Shown here: positions 1-10,870 of the stretch, piece by piece
Position numbering within the stretch: position 1 is the first letter of the stretch
Layout of the letters: each line of letters opens with the position of its first letter
Assembly: GCA_012845835.1 (NCBI GenBank)
Contig: JABAKD010000011.1
Location: forward strand, 14,335,214 to 14,399,213
Direction of reading: 5' to 3'
DNA length: 64,000 nucleotides
Source of the DNA: Undaria pinnatifida
Taxonomy: Eukaryota; Sar; Phaeophyceae; Laminariales; Alariaceae
The notes under the pieces: model-generated
Databases searched by the model: none
What the model was told of the DNA's origin: nothing
The model's input: the letters and a program-made list of their open reading frames with translations, nothing else
Program-made: the position numbers and the translations under genes

Positions 1-113
1 GTCCTTTTGGCGGGAAGACGGACGCAACTAAAAAGTTTCGCCACCCGTTTTATTAGGCATATACATACGAGACCATAACCCCTGAGCTATGCAGTCAGCT
101 GCTGACTGCGTAG

Positions 114-198
114 TGTTATAAGGCTTAGTTTGGGTGAGCTATCGGTTAACCAGTTGCAAGTGGTCAAACGGACTAATACCCCATTAAAGCACTTAACA
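114..198 (+). repeat. 5' LTR of TRIM copy 1
   Basis: 85 bp, TG...CA ends; same family as 327-415, 9268-9351 and 9558-9641. Confidence 0.85.
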
Positions 199-200
199 AA

Positions 201-260
201 TGGCGTCGTCGGCAGGACACGAACCTGTGCGTGAAATCACAATGGGTTTCCAATCCATTG
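201..260 (+). other. Primer-binding region: antisense 3' half of tRNA-Ser(GGA)
   Basis: The minus strand reads as a tRNA-Ser 3' half: anticodon arm with loop TTGGAAA (anticodon GGA), a long variable arm, a T arm with GGTTCGTGTCC, the acceptor strand CGACGAC, then G and CCA. The 5' half and a pairing acceptor strand are missing, so it is not a functional tRNA gene. Complementarity reaches about 60 nt, against about 18 nt for a usual PBS. Confidence 0.75.
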
Positions 261-326
261 TGGATATTGACAGGTCTGCCATATATCCGGCCGACCTGCT
301 ATCCCGCCGCTTCGGGGGGGGGAGAG

Positions 327-415
327 TGTTATAAGGCTTGGTTTGGGTGAGCTATCGGTTAACCAGTTGCAAGTGGTCAAACGGACTAATACCCCATTAA
401 AGCACTTACTTAACA
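327..415 (+). repeat. 3' LTR of TRIM copy 1
   Basis: 89 bp; differs from the 5' LTR mainly by an extra TACT near its end. Confidence 0.85.
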
Positions 416-419
416 GTAG

Positions 420-1840
420 CACACAGTGGTCATGGTGTAGTAAAAACACAATCCGGGGCTCGTATCCCCCAACGTCCTTCTCTCCCATTTGTCTTGCTTG
501 ATGTAACTTATGGAAATGCCAACCCAGGAAAAGAGAAGAAGCGTTATAATCCCGCCTGCCAGGGGCAGTATTGACTAAAGGGATTGCACCTCTTGAATAA
601 ACCCGAGGTTTCGGCTTACCGCCAAATGGATCCCGGATTGATTGTCTTTTTATCAGATATATACATACACCACAATCACCGAGCTATGCGGTCGTCGCTG
701 ATGGCTGCATAGATGACTGCATGGCTCAAAAGTGACTGTGGTGTTATCTTCAGCAGCTACTGAGGCCCCCCTAAGCTTGTTAGCGGGGTGCAGTGGTTGG
801 TGTTTCGGTCAGAAGTTCAGCTTCGTCATGTGCCTACTCCTGGCTTAGCATCGATGTACTAAGTTCCGATAGTATTGCTGTCGCTGAAGTAGGAACTCGC
901 GCAGCAGGATACAGCATAGCATTTGCAACTGTCCCCAAGTTGTGCGCGCTTGTTGCTTGAGAATTTGGAGGCTTGTGTATTCATTCTTAGTATGATAGAT
1001 CCATACTCTTGAAACCTACGCCATTGTTTTGCGTGTGTTTTGCAAGAGGTACGGTAATATGTCTCGGACAACCACTACAACCAGCGCTTGGTGTGTTTGG
1101 TGACCTTGCTGCTACTTCCAATCTGCCACTAATTCCGACTTAACATCAATCTCAAAATACATGAGCTCATTTGCCTCCCACTCTTGAAACCTAATCCATC
1201 GTCTAGCTGTGTGTCTGGCAGGAGGTGTAGCAATCTATCTCCGACAACCAGCGCTTGGTGCATTCGGTATCCTTGCTGCTACCTCCGATCTGTACCTCCT
1301 TACATATTCCTTTCAACCCGTAATACGCGCGATCGGAGTATCACACACAGCTTGCAAAGATGAGTTTCGACAAAATATTCGATCTCACAGCTGGAGTGTA
1401 TTTTAATTTTTATAATATTCCTTTCTCTCGTCACGCACTCATCTGTTCCTAATTTTGATACCTGAACGATGGTGTCGCGTGTGCATCTACCATCTATTAT
1501 TGTACCCTTACGCCTGCACCATTGAATTTTGTGTGTGTGTGTCCTTGCAGGTAGTGCAGCAATATATTTCGGACAACGAGCGGTTAGTGCATTCCGTGTT
1601 CTTGCTGTACGCCGACCCTTCGGAGGACGGAGCTCTCATTACCCTCCACCAGTTCAGGTAAAACTTTTTTTTTTGTATGTTTTGGCCAAAGAAAGGTCGA
1701 GCCAAATTTTCGATTTTCCAGGGCTTGTGACGGGTGATGAGTTGAAAGGTCATCAACAGGCACACGCGTCAGGTCAGGAGTTGAAGAAAAAATTGCGGGT
1801 CGAGTCTGGCCTGCCCAAGAGGTGTTCGAAATGGCATGGA
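420..1840. other. No gene seen; repeat remnants
   Basis: No convincing exon. About 650-730 resembles 49-113 (CGAGCTATGCGGTC-type). About 860-1260 holds internal similarities (CTCTTGAAACCTA..CCAT, CCGACAACCAGCGCTTGG). 1338-1398 is an inverted copy of the dispersed repeat also at 12605-12680, 13165-13250 and 38945-39005. Confidence 0.5.
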
Positions 1841-1844
1841 GCGG

Positions 1845-2020
1845 GTCGGACCGGGTCGGGCCGGGTCGGGTCGGTTCAGGTCGGGTCGGGTTGGGGCGGA
1901 TCGGGTCTGGTCTGGTCTGGTCTGGTCTGGTCTGGTCTGGTCTGGTCTGGTCTGGTCTGGTCTGGTCTGGTCAGGTCTGGTCGGGGCGGGGCAGGGCAGA
2001 TCGGGTCACCCTAACCCGAC
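1845..2020. repeat. GGGTC-rich / (TCTGG)n array
   Basis: Degenerate GGGTCGGGTC units give way to a nearly pure TCTGG pentamer run at about 1905-1970. Together with 7300-7825 and 57250-57450 it forms a dispersed family; all sit near an 'AGGGCTTTT'-like block. Confidence 0.85.
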
Positions 2021-2280
2021 TCGCGAGCAGTAATCAGTAATCTGACTCATGAAATGCCCTGATTTTTTGTTAACTCTCAAACTAACTGTTAACCCCCTGG
2101 GGGCTTAAGAGATACAAACCGCATACACTACAAACTGCCCAAATCAAATGACTAGAGCATCGATCACGCGAAGGAGCCCAAAACTGCTAGAGAGGTCGGG
2201 AACGGTTATTATTTTACCCTCGAAAACTGCGATGCAAGTGGTTGTACGGCACGCGCGTTGAATGGCTATCATTCAGTAAC

Positions 2281-2582
2281 TTTAACAGTTACTGTTACTA
2301 TTACTGTTAGTGTTACTGTTACTGTTACTGTTACTGTTACTGTTACTGTTACAGTTACTGTTAGTGTTAGTGTTACTGTTACTGTTACTGTTACTGTTAC
2401 TGTTACTGTTACTGTTACTGTTACTGTTACTGTTACTGTTACTGCTACTGTTACTGTTACTGTTACTGTTACTGTTACTGTTAGTGTTACTGTTACTGTT
2501 ACTGTTACTGTTACTGTTAGTGTTACTATTACTGTTACTGTTGCTGCTACTGTTGCTATTTATTACTGTTACTGTTACTATT
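2281..2582. repeat. (TGTTAC)n microsatellite
   Basis: About 300 bp of hexamer TGTTAC with sporadic TGTTAG variants. All reading frames are open only because of the repeat. Confidence 0.97.
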
Positions 2583-2599
2583 GACATGATCCTGCGGCG

Positions 2600-4240
2600 G
2601 GTTCCCGCTTAAGATAGTATTAATACTACTAGTACATAAATATATTGTTTATGGGACGAAAATAGATTTGGCACAAAAGAGTATGGGGAGAGAGCTCCCT
2701 TTTTTGTGTTGCTTGGCATGCGGGATTTTGTTCTTCCTGATCTACACGCTACGGGATCTCACGCGAATACAGCAGCAGCAGTCGTCACTTTGGCGAGCGT
2801 GACCGAAGCGTAGAGGGTTTTCTTGTTTTTTATGTGCTCTGTTTTTGTCTTGTTTGGTGTTGGTTTCGTTTTACTCACAATGGATCTCCGTAAATAGACG
2901 GTGGGTAAGGCCGCCCGTCTCGATCGTAACGCGTTGTAGTTCGCGTTTTCTGTGGCCCAAGAAGTGTTATTCAACAGCTGTAGACAGAAAGGAAAAGATC
3001 AACCAGAAGAACCCAACACGGTCGGAAAACCTTTGTTGCTTGTTGTGGCATTGCCATTGTTACGCGTTGCCTTAGCCAAGGTCGAAAATTATCCTGGGTT
3101 AGAAATGGGAAACGTCGTTGATACGTTGTCACACCTCGGATAGATCGCGATCAAGGCCATCTAGAGCATGAGTATGTGTATGTATGTATATGTGTACAAG
3201 AGCTCCGCATGGGCGCCGGCATTCGCGGGCGCCCATGCTTCGGGTTGGGCAGGGCAGCACTTGGACAAGTTAAGGTGTAGCTGTCCAATTTCGACATGCA
3301 TTGAACTTTAAAGTAATGCCAAAAGCTTAATACGAACATGGGATTATGAAAGTCATGATTTGACAGAAAAACCCCGTAATATTATACAACAAAGAAGGCA
3401 AGGATAGGCGAAACACGCTGTTACATGCGCCGTCAAGTAAAAGTTGGCGTCTATCAAACAAAATGTCGAAAAGAGTATTATGGAGAACCTGCGTCGCCTC
3501 GAGGCGAAACGAAAGAAGACTTGGCATCAATGAAGAGACTGCATTGCTGTCCCCGTGGCAATGGAGGTTCGAAGACGACAGGATGCAAAGTAGGTTTGCA
3601 TCAAGCGTCGACATGGGGCGATGTTAGCCGGCGAGGTTTTGGAAGAAGAGCTTTGTTTATTACTTCCTGAAGGCTGTCGTATTGATTGGTCTGCGTGGTC
3701 ACGGGCGAGGAGGAAAGCGAAGAAGAGGAGAGCTATCTCTCGTTGCGGCGGCGTTGTCTAAGATAGATGCGGGGTGGCTTTGCTCGTACGGGAGGTTGGC
3801 GTAGTGCTTCTTCTCAGTTTTTACTCGGGAAGGCGGGATATGTGTATCTGCTGTCTTTGCTTCGCGGGCGCTTTCACGTTGTCGAAATCGGACGCGTCCC
3901 CTCAATAAATAATATCCGGAGTGTCTCTGCCATGACGACTGCTAACAGTGCCGTGTGTATTTTCTACTTCAAGAGACTAAAGTATTATTTACTGGTAGTA
4001 AATTTTCGTTTCGGACTATACTTTTTCGAAGTATTTAACTATCTATGCGCATATCGGAAAAGGTCGGTGTTAAGCATTTTCATTTCCGACTGAAAGTCCG
4101 ACTTCAAAAAAAAAATAGGCGCAGACACTGTACTATCTTCTTTCAGTATGTACTACTACTGCACCAAAAATAAGTAATCTGTCAATAATAATAGAAGAAT
4201 AGACACATACATATACACAAATAAAAAATCCCAGAAAAAG
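2600..4240. other. No gene identified
   Basis: Short ORFs only. 3466-3590 has a coding-like stretch but neither frame nor splice sites could be supported. 3960-4110 is AT-rich with GGACT/AGTCC-type short inverted pieces. Confidence 0.4.
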
Positions 4241-4550
4241 ATAAGGGTGGTGTGTGTGGTAGTAATAACATACCTTTTGCAACATTTTCTTTTCTTTTCA
4301 TCCCATTATTTATTATTCTCGCACCACTCTCGCGCTCCCTCCCAGTGGTAAATCAGATCCGGGGTCACACACTCCCCCCCCCCCCCCCCTCCCCTCTTCG
4401 GCACGTCCCTTTGTTTTTATCGCGAGAAGAAGTCAGCATTTTCCTCCCTCGTCGACTTGCGTCGAATTGAACCTACCCACGCTCCTAGGCGCTCTCAGCT
4501 GATGATCCCTTTGTTGTATTTTTGCAAATAAAGTCAAATCTCTTCATGGT
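4240..4550 (+). repeat. Dispersed repeat C, copy 1
   Basis: Similar along about 300 bp to 56195-56475 in the same orientation. Shared blocks include GGGGTCA, a poly-C tract, CCCTCGTCGA, GGCGCTCTCAGC and TTTGCAAATAAA. The second copy lies in a Ku70 intron. Confidence 0.75.
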
Positions 4551-4794
4551 GGGAATCGAGCTCAAGAACAAACAAACGTTAGTAGTATTCGAGGGTAAAA
4601 CCACTAGAAAGACCACCGGGGCGACCGGCTGTCAATTGAATAAAACAAAACAGGATCTTTGCAGAAAGGTTACATTGCCCGAAATTGTATGATACGATGG
4701 TTGACGCCGCGTTACCCAGAGAGGAGTTGCCTGTACACAGGTACACAGTGTGCAGTGGCGTCAGTCAACATTATTTACTGATAGAGCCTGTCCT

Positions 4795-4880
4795 GTGACC
4801 ACGGACTTGATTATGCGAGTTCATGCGAGAACAACAACAACAACGACAACAACAAACTGCTGCTCTTGAAGCTCGGAATT
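4795..4880 (+). repeat. Dispersed repeat D, copy 1
   Basis: Shares GAGTTCATGCGAGAACAAC, an AAC run, and CTGCTGCT with 61890-61990, which lies in a Ku70 intron. Confidence 0.7.
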
Positions 4881-5254
4881 TAAAAACAGCGTACAGTACC
4901 AGGTATATCGTCGACTATTATTACAGATTTTTTACCGGTGTATCATCGATCGCTCGCGCACACGACATGTTGTGAAGAAGATAGTACACATATTACTACT
5001 ACTATAGATTGCTGCTGTGCCATCGATTAGTACGCCACGCGTTGACCCGTTCTCGGGAAAAAAACTGCCCAGGAATGCAAAATCCAAAATCGTCGCCGCG
5101 ATTCTCGGATGTGTTTTACCCCTCGTACGTAGTACGCGTCCACGACGAGGTATATATAGGGGACGGATAAGGAAGGCGTTGGACAGCGCTCTTCGAACAG
5201 AGTGATTTGACCGAGAAATCCCAGAGCACTGCCCCCACTGAGCTACTTAATCAC

Positions 5255-5650
5255 TCAATAAGTCAGTAGCTCAATGGGTAGTGCTACATGATATGTTAAA
5301 CTACCAAAATAACGATTCATAATGTCGTCAGCGCGCACGCTTGAAAAATACAAATAATATGAAGTCGGTGAGAATCGAACTCACGACACATAGCACTACC
5401 CACTGTCACTTGACTCAGTAGCACTCACAGTGAGTGGGTTATGCAAAACACCAACAAAATATGTTTTCGAGCTCGTTAATTAATTCTCACCGACTTCGTA
5501 AGAGCGATCTCCAGAGCTATCCCCTCTCCACGTACTACAGCAGCAGTTCGTAGTACTCAGGAGAACACTAACAACTGTCATAACCATTCATAATGTCTCC
5601 AGCGCGGACGCTCCTGAATACCAAATATGACCTCGGTGAGAATCATACGT
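5255..5650. repeat. Cluster of tRNA-like repeat remnants
   Basis: 5263-5285 (CAGTAGCTCAATGGGTAG) has the form of a Pol III A box. The minus strand of about 5363-5390 has a T-arm-like GTGAGTTCGATTCTCAC. The block ATAATGTCGTCAGCGCG...TCGGTGAGAATC recurs at 5589-5647, and TTCTCACCGACTTCG appears inverted at 5483. No complete cloverleaf can be folded, so these look like SINE or tRNA-relic pieces. Confidence 0.5.
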
Positions 5651-5694
5651 TGTGCAGGATACGGGTAGTACAATTCCGGCCCAGGAAGCATGTG

Positions 5695-5835
5695 CTAGAC
5701 CATTCAGATCATCCGCAGATCATCCTGTTCTCACCCTGCATTACAACATGATCTATAGGCTAGGCAGATCATAATATACGAGGGATCTGTCTGCCCTGCA
5801 GGACATAGGTCATCAACAGATCAACAGGGATCTTA
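5695..5835. repeat. GATC-rich segment
   Basis: Many CAGATCAT units. Related GATC-rich stretches lie at 29800-30060 and 33945-34165. Confidence 0.6.
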
Positions 5836-6099
5836 CGTGCCCGGTATGTGCGTATTTTCATATCTTCCTCTTGTCAGAGAGCTGATGGATGATTCTGGCG
5901 TAATGTCGGCGATGACGGCTACCCGCAGCGGCAAGGCCGACTTTGACCTCCTCGCCGAAAAGTGCTTCCTAAAGGCAAGAGATGAAACGAATGCTACTAC
6001 TGAATGCTACTGAATGCTACTGAATGCTGCTGAATGCTACTGCTAGGACTCACCGTACGGCAGGGGTCCCCACCTGAACTTCAGCAGACCTGTGCTTCC

Positions 6100-6340
6100 A
6101 AGGCTTTCAATGCTTTCAATGTTTTCAATGTTTTCAATGCTTTCAATGCTTTCAATGCTTTCAATGTTTTCAATGTTTTCAATGCTCTCAATGCTTTCGA
6201 TGCCTTCAATGCTCTCAATGCTTTCAATGCTCTCAATGCTCTCAATGCTTTCGATGCTTTCAATGCTTTCAATGCTTTCAATGCTTTCTATGCTTTCTAT
6301 GCTTTCTATGCTTTCAATGCTTCCAATGCTTTCAACACCA
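6100..6340. repeat. 9-bp minisatellite (TTTCAATGC)n
   Basis: About 25 units of CAATGCTTT with T/C and G/T variants. All frames are open across it. Preceded by short TGAATGCTAC units at 6000-6040. Confidence 0.95.
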
Positions 6341-6784
6341 AAAAAATGACCACGAGAAAAATGAACTGCGTGTACAAAACTTATTATATCGAAACACATT
6401 GGAAGTCACCCACGGCGATCGAAGCATACCCTTCTTCCTTCTGGAGATATTTACGAGTGATCGACGTTGAAGAAAATGCTGCACAAAGTTACATGGCAAC
6501 TATTAATAAAACAAGACACTATTATTAATAGTAGTCGATAGTGCCTTCAGGCAAGAGACTGCCCTACTATACCGTCATACCGTCGTATCGTCACATCGTC
6601 ATATCGTCATATCGGTGCATACACTGAGTTGGCTAACTGTAAATCACTGATTAGTTGGCTAGGTACTACATTCAGTTTTAGTGTGGATTTTTCTCGGGGT
6701 TGTGCGTTTTTGTATCTGACTGCTGCGGTTGCGGTCCGCAATGTTCTTTATGTCGAACAAGATTAAAACGTAAACGTGTTGGTA

Positions 6785-6835
6785 ATCTAGGGATGCGAAG
6801 GTCCATGGTCTAAAGACTACGGCCATGCATGATAA
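6785..6835 (+). repeat. Fragment of dispersed repeat A
   Basis: GGGATGCGAAGGTCCATGG...CGGCCATGCATG matches the end of the repeat at 18310-18725, 59690-60245 and 60300-60545. Confidence 0.6.
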
Positions 6836-6852
6836 TCAGTACCGCCGGTCCA

Positions 6853-6950
6853 CCCCCCCCTCCCCCAACCCCCCCTCCCCCCCCCCCCACCCCCCCACCC
6901 CCCCACCCCCCCTCTTCCCCCACCCCTCCTCTTCCCCCACCCATGCAGGT
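6853..6950. repeat. Poly-C / CCCCCCA tract
   Basis: About 95 bp almost entirely C with A and T interruptions. Confidence 0.9.
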
Positions 6951-7299
6951 ACAGGGGAGCCCCCCCCTCCCTTCTTTGGTTTTCAACGAGTGCGTCGAGG
7001 CGTCATGCAGGTAAGACCAAGTGACCCCGATTACTGCGAATCCATCCCATACTAAATAAATTCAAGTGTTTCTTCACAGAAGCGTGGTGGGTGCGATCTA
7101 TAAAGAGGGCTTAACAAATCTACATTGCCACAACCGAACATACTATACGTACCTACGTAGACAGGCTATGCGTTCTATTAGTAGTGCATTTAGCACATCA
7201 CTTTGGCGTATTGATACACCGCACATGTACCGTACAACACGCTATTAATAAGCTGTTAATAGACAACGCACCTTAACATCCCTCGGACGATAATCCACG

Positions 7300-7825
7300 G
7301 GTGATGGATGACCCGACCCACCACTCGTAATAGGAATTTTCCAAACTCTGCCCGGTCGAGTTTGGTTCGGAGCAGGAGGTTCAGCAGTATTCTAAAGATT
7401 ATGGGTCGAAACGGGTCGGGTCAGGCGGTCTTCAAATCTCGCGGGTCGGGTCGGATCACCCTCATCCGATCCGACCCGAACCGACCCGACCCGACCGGCG
7501 ACAGATGACCCAACCCGTGAAGAGCCCTGGTGTTTTTCTCGACAACGAGGGAGAGGGCAAACGTGCCGAGCAATGCGTCTGTCTGTGGAACATATATCGA
7601 ACATACCTTTCCCAAAGCCGTCATTTTACGGAGCTTTTCACAGGTCATGACCCGGCTCCGGGGCCAGGTCAGGAGGTTTTCAAAACTTCAGTGGGTCGAG
7701 TCCGGGCGGGTCGGGAGGTTTTCTAAATCTCACGGGTCGAGTCAGGAGGTATTCGATGCTCACGGGTCGGGTCGAGTCACTCTGACGCGGCCCGACCCAT
7801 GAGAAAGGATCCAACCCGGGAAAAG
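7300..7825. repeat. GGGTC family, long copy
   Basis: Degenerate GGGTCGGGTC and GACCCGACC blocks in both orientations, separated by GAGGTTTTCAAA and CCCGTGAAGAGCCCTG-like units. About four sub-copies. Related to 1845-2020 and 57250-57450. Confidence 0.75.
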
Positions 7826-8459
7826 CCCTGTCATTTTCGCTGTGTGTGCCTCCGTTGGTGCAGAGTAACTCGTCACGGAAATTCAGCCCAGGGTGTGTGC
7901 TATGGTTTGTGCTATGGTGTGAGCTATGGTGTGAGCTATGGTGTGCGATATCTTGGCGTGTTGTACGGTAATCCACCCGTTGCCCTGCCCGACCCTTCCT
8001 TCTCATCACATGCCATCTACCTCCTACTCTCGCAAGCTCGGTCCAAGCTGCATCCCTACGCCACGAGTCGATCTGCCAACATCCCCACCCTTGTCTCCTG
8101 CTTGCTCCCTGACGATACATGAGCTGGAGCTTGAATCGGGACGCTCTTCGCCAATGGCGACCTGTGTAGTCACCGACACGATTTGCGGCAGTCGTTCCTT
8201 CATCACCTTCACCACCCCCTTCCTCGCCATGGAGCCTCTGTCCTTCCCCCCACGACGCCTGCTGCCAGCTGGCCTATGAAGTTTCTACCCTCTACTAGTG
8301 CTGCCTTGTCACATATACTACCCTCGGAAATCTAAACTGCGACCACCCACAAGAGCATGTCACAACCGATGCCCGCATCGTTCCGGTGCACTGCTTGCTG
8401 TGTGTCATACCTTACACTCTACCCTACTACTGCTGTCGGTATGGAACAGGCTTGCGATC

Positions 8460-8774
8460 ATGACGGCCGAGAAAAGTTCAAGCACTGCTGCTGCAAACAA
8501 CGCCAGCACCAGCACGAGCACTACTCACCAAGGTCAAGGCCGCGGAAAGCCGGCAGGTGGGAGCGCGACTCTGTCCGCTGCACAACAGTTGCAGCAAAGA
8601 AAGGAGCAGCAACAGCAGCTAAAGAAAGAGCGGCAGCAAAAGAAGGAACAGCAGGAGCAGCAGCGTAAGCGGCAGGAAGAGAAGGAGCCGCAGAAGAAGA
8701 AGGAGTTGGACGCTATCTACCTCGTACTGGATTGCATCATCGACCTCGGCCTCGGCGACAGAGGATTGCCGTAG
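8460..8774 (+). CDS. Putative Q/K-rich small protein (104 aa)
   Basis: An ATG-started ORF. It opens with a Ser/Thr/Ala-rich 30 residues, continues through QGQGRGKPAGGS and a 50-residue Gln/Lys/Glu-rich coiled-coil-like stretch (QQRKEQQQQLKKERQQKKEQ), and ends DCIIDLGLGDRGLP. No family is recognised. It is flanked by repeats and no splice partner was found. Such charged coiled coils occur at the start of transposon proteins as well as in host genes, so it may be a fragment. Confidence 0.35.
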   Translation: MTAEKSSSTAAANNASTSTSTTHQGQGRGKPAGGSATLSAAQQLQQRKEQQQQLKKERQQKKEQQEQQRKRQEEKEPQKKKELDAIYLVLDCIIDLGLGDRGLP

Positions 8775-9260
8775 CGCATTTAGCGCATACAACATACACA
8801 TAGCTCACATACAGCGCATACAAGTGCATTGCATGTATACAGTACAGGGCACCTAATAAGAAATACAGGCTATTGCTTGCGATAATATAGGCAGTCCGGG
8901 AGCCGGTACACTGAATGAAGCTAGTGTAGAACGCACCCTCTCCCAAATGGAAACACAGTCTGAGTAAATATTTATGTTATTATAGTACATAGGTGTCCTG
9001 TACTGTACCAGGTATATATTATATATATATAGGTTCATGATTATTCATCATGCTGTTGTCGTAGTGGTTGGATCGTGACAATTCATGGAACCACGAACGA
9101 GCATAAGCGTATCCAGGCATCTGTCGGTTATGAGATACACGTGGTCAGGATTCTTCCCCCAATCGGGGGGTTTTGTTTCGTGTCCCCGGGTTTGGTTGTC
9201 AAGGCTGATTGTCAAGGTGGTCCGGGGTGAGTGCGGGTTATACCGGTATATTTTTTGTTC
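8775..9260. other. No gene seen
   Basis: CATACA-rich and AT-rich sequence with one TACCWGGTA site at 9006-9014. Confidence 0.5.
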
Positions 9261-9267
9261 GGGACAT

Positions 9268-9641
9268 TGTTATAAGGCTTAGTTTGGGTAAGCTATTGGT
9301 TAATCTTCTGCAAGTGGTCAAACGGACTAATACCCCACTAATAAATTAACAAATGGCGTCGTCGACATACCATGGGTTTTCAGGGCCGTGGGTTCGAAAC
9401 CCACCATCCACAAATAATGAACTTTTTCAGACTTTTCCCATGTCGAACTTGAAAAATACTCTCCCCGGTATCTCTAGGAATTGAATCCGCTTGGATATTG
9501 GCACGCCCGCCCGTATACCCGGCCGACCTGCTATCCCGCCGTTGCAGGGAGAGAGCGTGTTATAAGGCTCGGTTTGGGTAGGCTATTAGCTAAACTTTTG
9601 CAAGTGGTCAAACGGACTAATACCCCACTAATTCCTTAACA
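9268..9641 (+). mobile_element. TRIM-like miniature LTR retrotransposon, copy 2
   Basis: Same family as 114-415. LTRs at 9268-9351 and 9558-9641 (84 bp each) differ at several positions, so it is older. The PBS starts TGGCGTCGTCGACA at 9354 and agrees with tRNA-Ser only for about 14 nt. The internal part (206 bp) carries a separate tRNA-T-arm-like sequence (about 9395-9415, GGTTCGAAACCC) and ends GCAGGGAGAGAGCG as a polypurine tract. A clean target duplication is not obvious. Confidence 0.8.
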
Positions 9642-9648
9642 ATATTAG

Positions 9649-10161
9649 TATTCGTTTTACCCCAACGTAGAAAGCTCGCGCCGCGTCGCAGGCTCATCCG
9701 ATACGATCGAGGTCAAGCACCCCACCCTTTCTGACTCGGCGAGGCCCTTCCCGAAGCGTGCGCGTAACAGAGAACCGATGGTAACGCGTAAGATATGTTT
9801 GCGCCGCTTCTCGTCGCTTCTCCCTTCTCGACCGGGTGACGCCAGGCCGGGTGCCCGTATCCTTCAGTTCCGCTTTCCCTCCGCCTGCTCACGCCAAAAC
9901 CCGCGAAGGCTCTCGTCCATACATGATACTGTGACAACGCTCACGGTTGTCAAAGACGATGCCTCAAAGCCGACGACGGGTTTTCCTTTTTCATGTAGCC
10001 GGCGACCGCGGTGGTGTCGCAGGTGGACCTTGCGCCTGCTACGATGGTCTATTTCGTGGGATCCGTTTTTCCGAGCGCATGATCGTATCATACGAACTCA
10101 CGAGCGGAAAGCGAGAGAGCACGAGTTCGCCATTTATTTCTACAAAAATCGACAAGCGTAA
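9649..10161 (+). other. GC-rich open stretch, unassigned
   Basis: Open on the plus strand for 170 codons directly after TRIM copy 2, and also largely open on the minus strand (9864-10091). Neither protein resembles a family I know. Composition differs from the AT-richer flanks. Confidence 0.25.
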
Positions 10162-10312
10162 AAACTGCAATTAATATAACAACAGTGGTCCCGAACGCTG
10201 CACTATTAAGAAGTGGAATACGTGCGTGGATGGATGGGCTCTTTATTTATTCATGTGTTTTCTAATGTATTTATAAATGTATTTATTAATATATTTATTA
10301 CTTGTGTGATTC

Positions 10313-10545
10313 AATGTCATGGTCGTGTGCAACTAGGTCATATTCGTATTAGTAGTATTAGGTGCTACAGTTGTCACGTCAAGGGCTATCGAAGGAGGGC
10401 TAGAATGTAGGCGACAGTGATGCTCCCAAGAGACTTTGGGGCATCCTTGCCTTCCTGTCGCAGCTCCACAAATCACGTTTTTTTTCTGCCTAGCCGCGAG
10501 GCAACGAAGAAGTGTGAATGAAAAGACACCATGAACGTCGAGGAG
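10313..10545 (+). repeat. Dispersed repeat E, copy 1
   Basis: Similar to 19395-19645. Shared blocks: ACAGTTGTC, GCCACGTCAA/GTCACGTCAAGG, GATGCTCCCAAG.GACTTTGG.GCATC, AAAGACACCA. Confidence 0.75.
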
Positions 10546-10569
10546 GACGCTTCCCAACACCGATAATTC

Positions 10570-10870
10570 AATGTATCCTCGGGGTTTCTATTACACATGG
10601 CGCCGTCGCCCCTTAGGTCTCACGTTGCAAGCCACGTATTTGCTTCGGCCTCGCCTGTGCGCACGTGGCCAATCGGCTACCTCCCAAACTCCTCTTGAAA
10701 AGGAATCAGCCATTCGTTCCCTCGAGCGGGTTTTGAGCAGATGGCTTCCTCAGGGCTGGCAGTACGACATGACTTTAGGGAAACTTGTAAGTAATACTAA
10801 TAATAATACTAATAATACTATTATAATACTAATAATAAGTAATCGACCCGCCATGATAGAGGGGGGATGA
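10570..10870 (+). other. Open reading frame of uncertain status
   Basis: A 99-codon ORF starting MYPRGFYYTWRRRPLG. No family is recognised and no splice partner was found. It ends in an AATAATACT run. Confidence 0.2.

Larger units (their letters stand above)
114..415 (+). mobile_element. TRIM-like miniature LTR retrotransposon, copy 1
   Basis: Two near-identical short LTRs (114-198 and 327-415) start TGTTATAAGG and end TTAACA. They flank an internal part of only 128 bp. Two bases after LTR1 a primer-binding site starts TGGCGTCGTCGGCAGGA, complementary to the 3' end of a tRNA-Ser with CCA. A G-run ending GGAGAG precedes LTR2 as a polypurine tract. The element is flanked by the 4-bp duplication GTAG (110-113, 416-419). 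There is no coding capacity, so it needs proteins in trans. The LTRs differ by one substitution and a 4-bp insertion, so this copy is young. Confidence 0.85.

Noticed and set aside
201..273. tRNA-Ser gene on the minus strand
   Set aside because: The 5' half and acceptor pairing are missing and CCA is encoded. Position two bases after an LTR fits a primer-binding region instead.
2258..2612. Open reading frames of 100 or so codons in several frames
   Set aside because: They translate a hexamer microsatellite (Thr-Val, Asn-Ser, Leu runs). Same for 6034-6528, 23702-24268, 47345-47677, 54454-54779 and 57997-58391.
3466..3600. Coding exon starting MSKRVLWRTC on the plus strand
   Set aside because: Short, no family resemblance and no supported splice partners; the other two frames look equally plausible.
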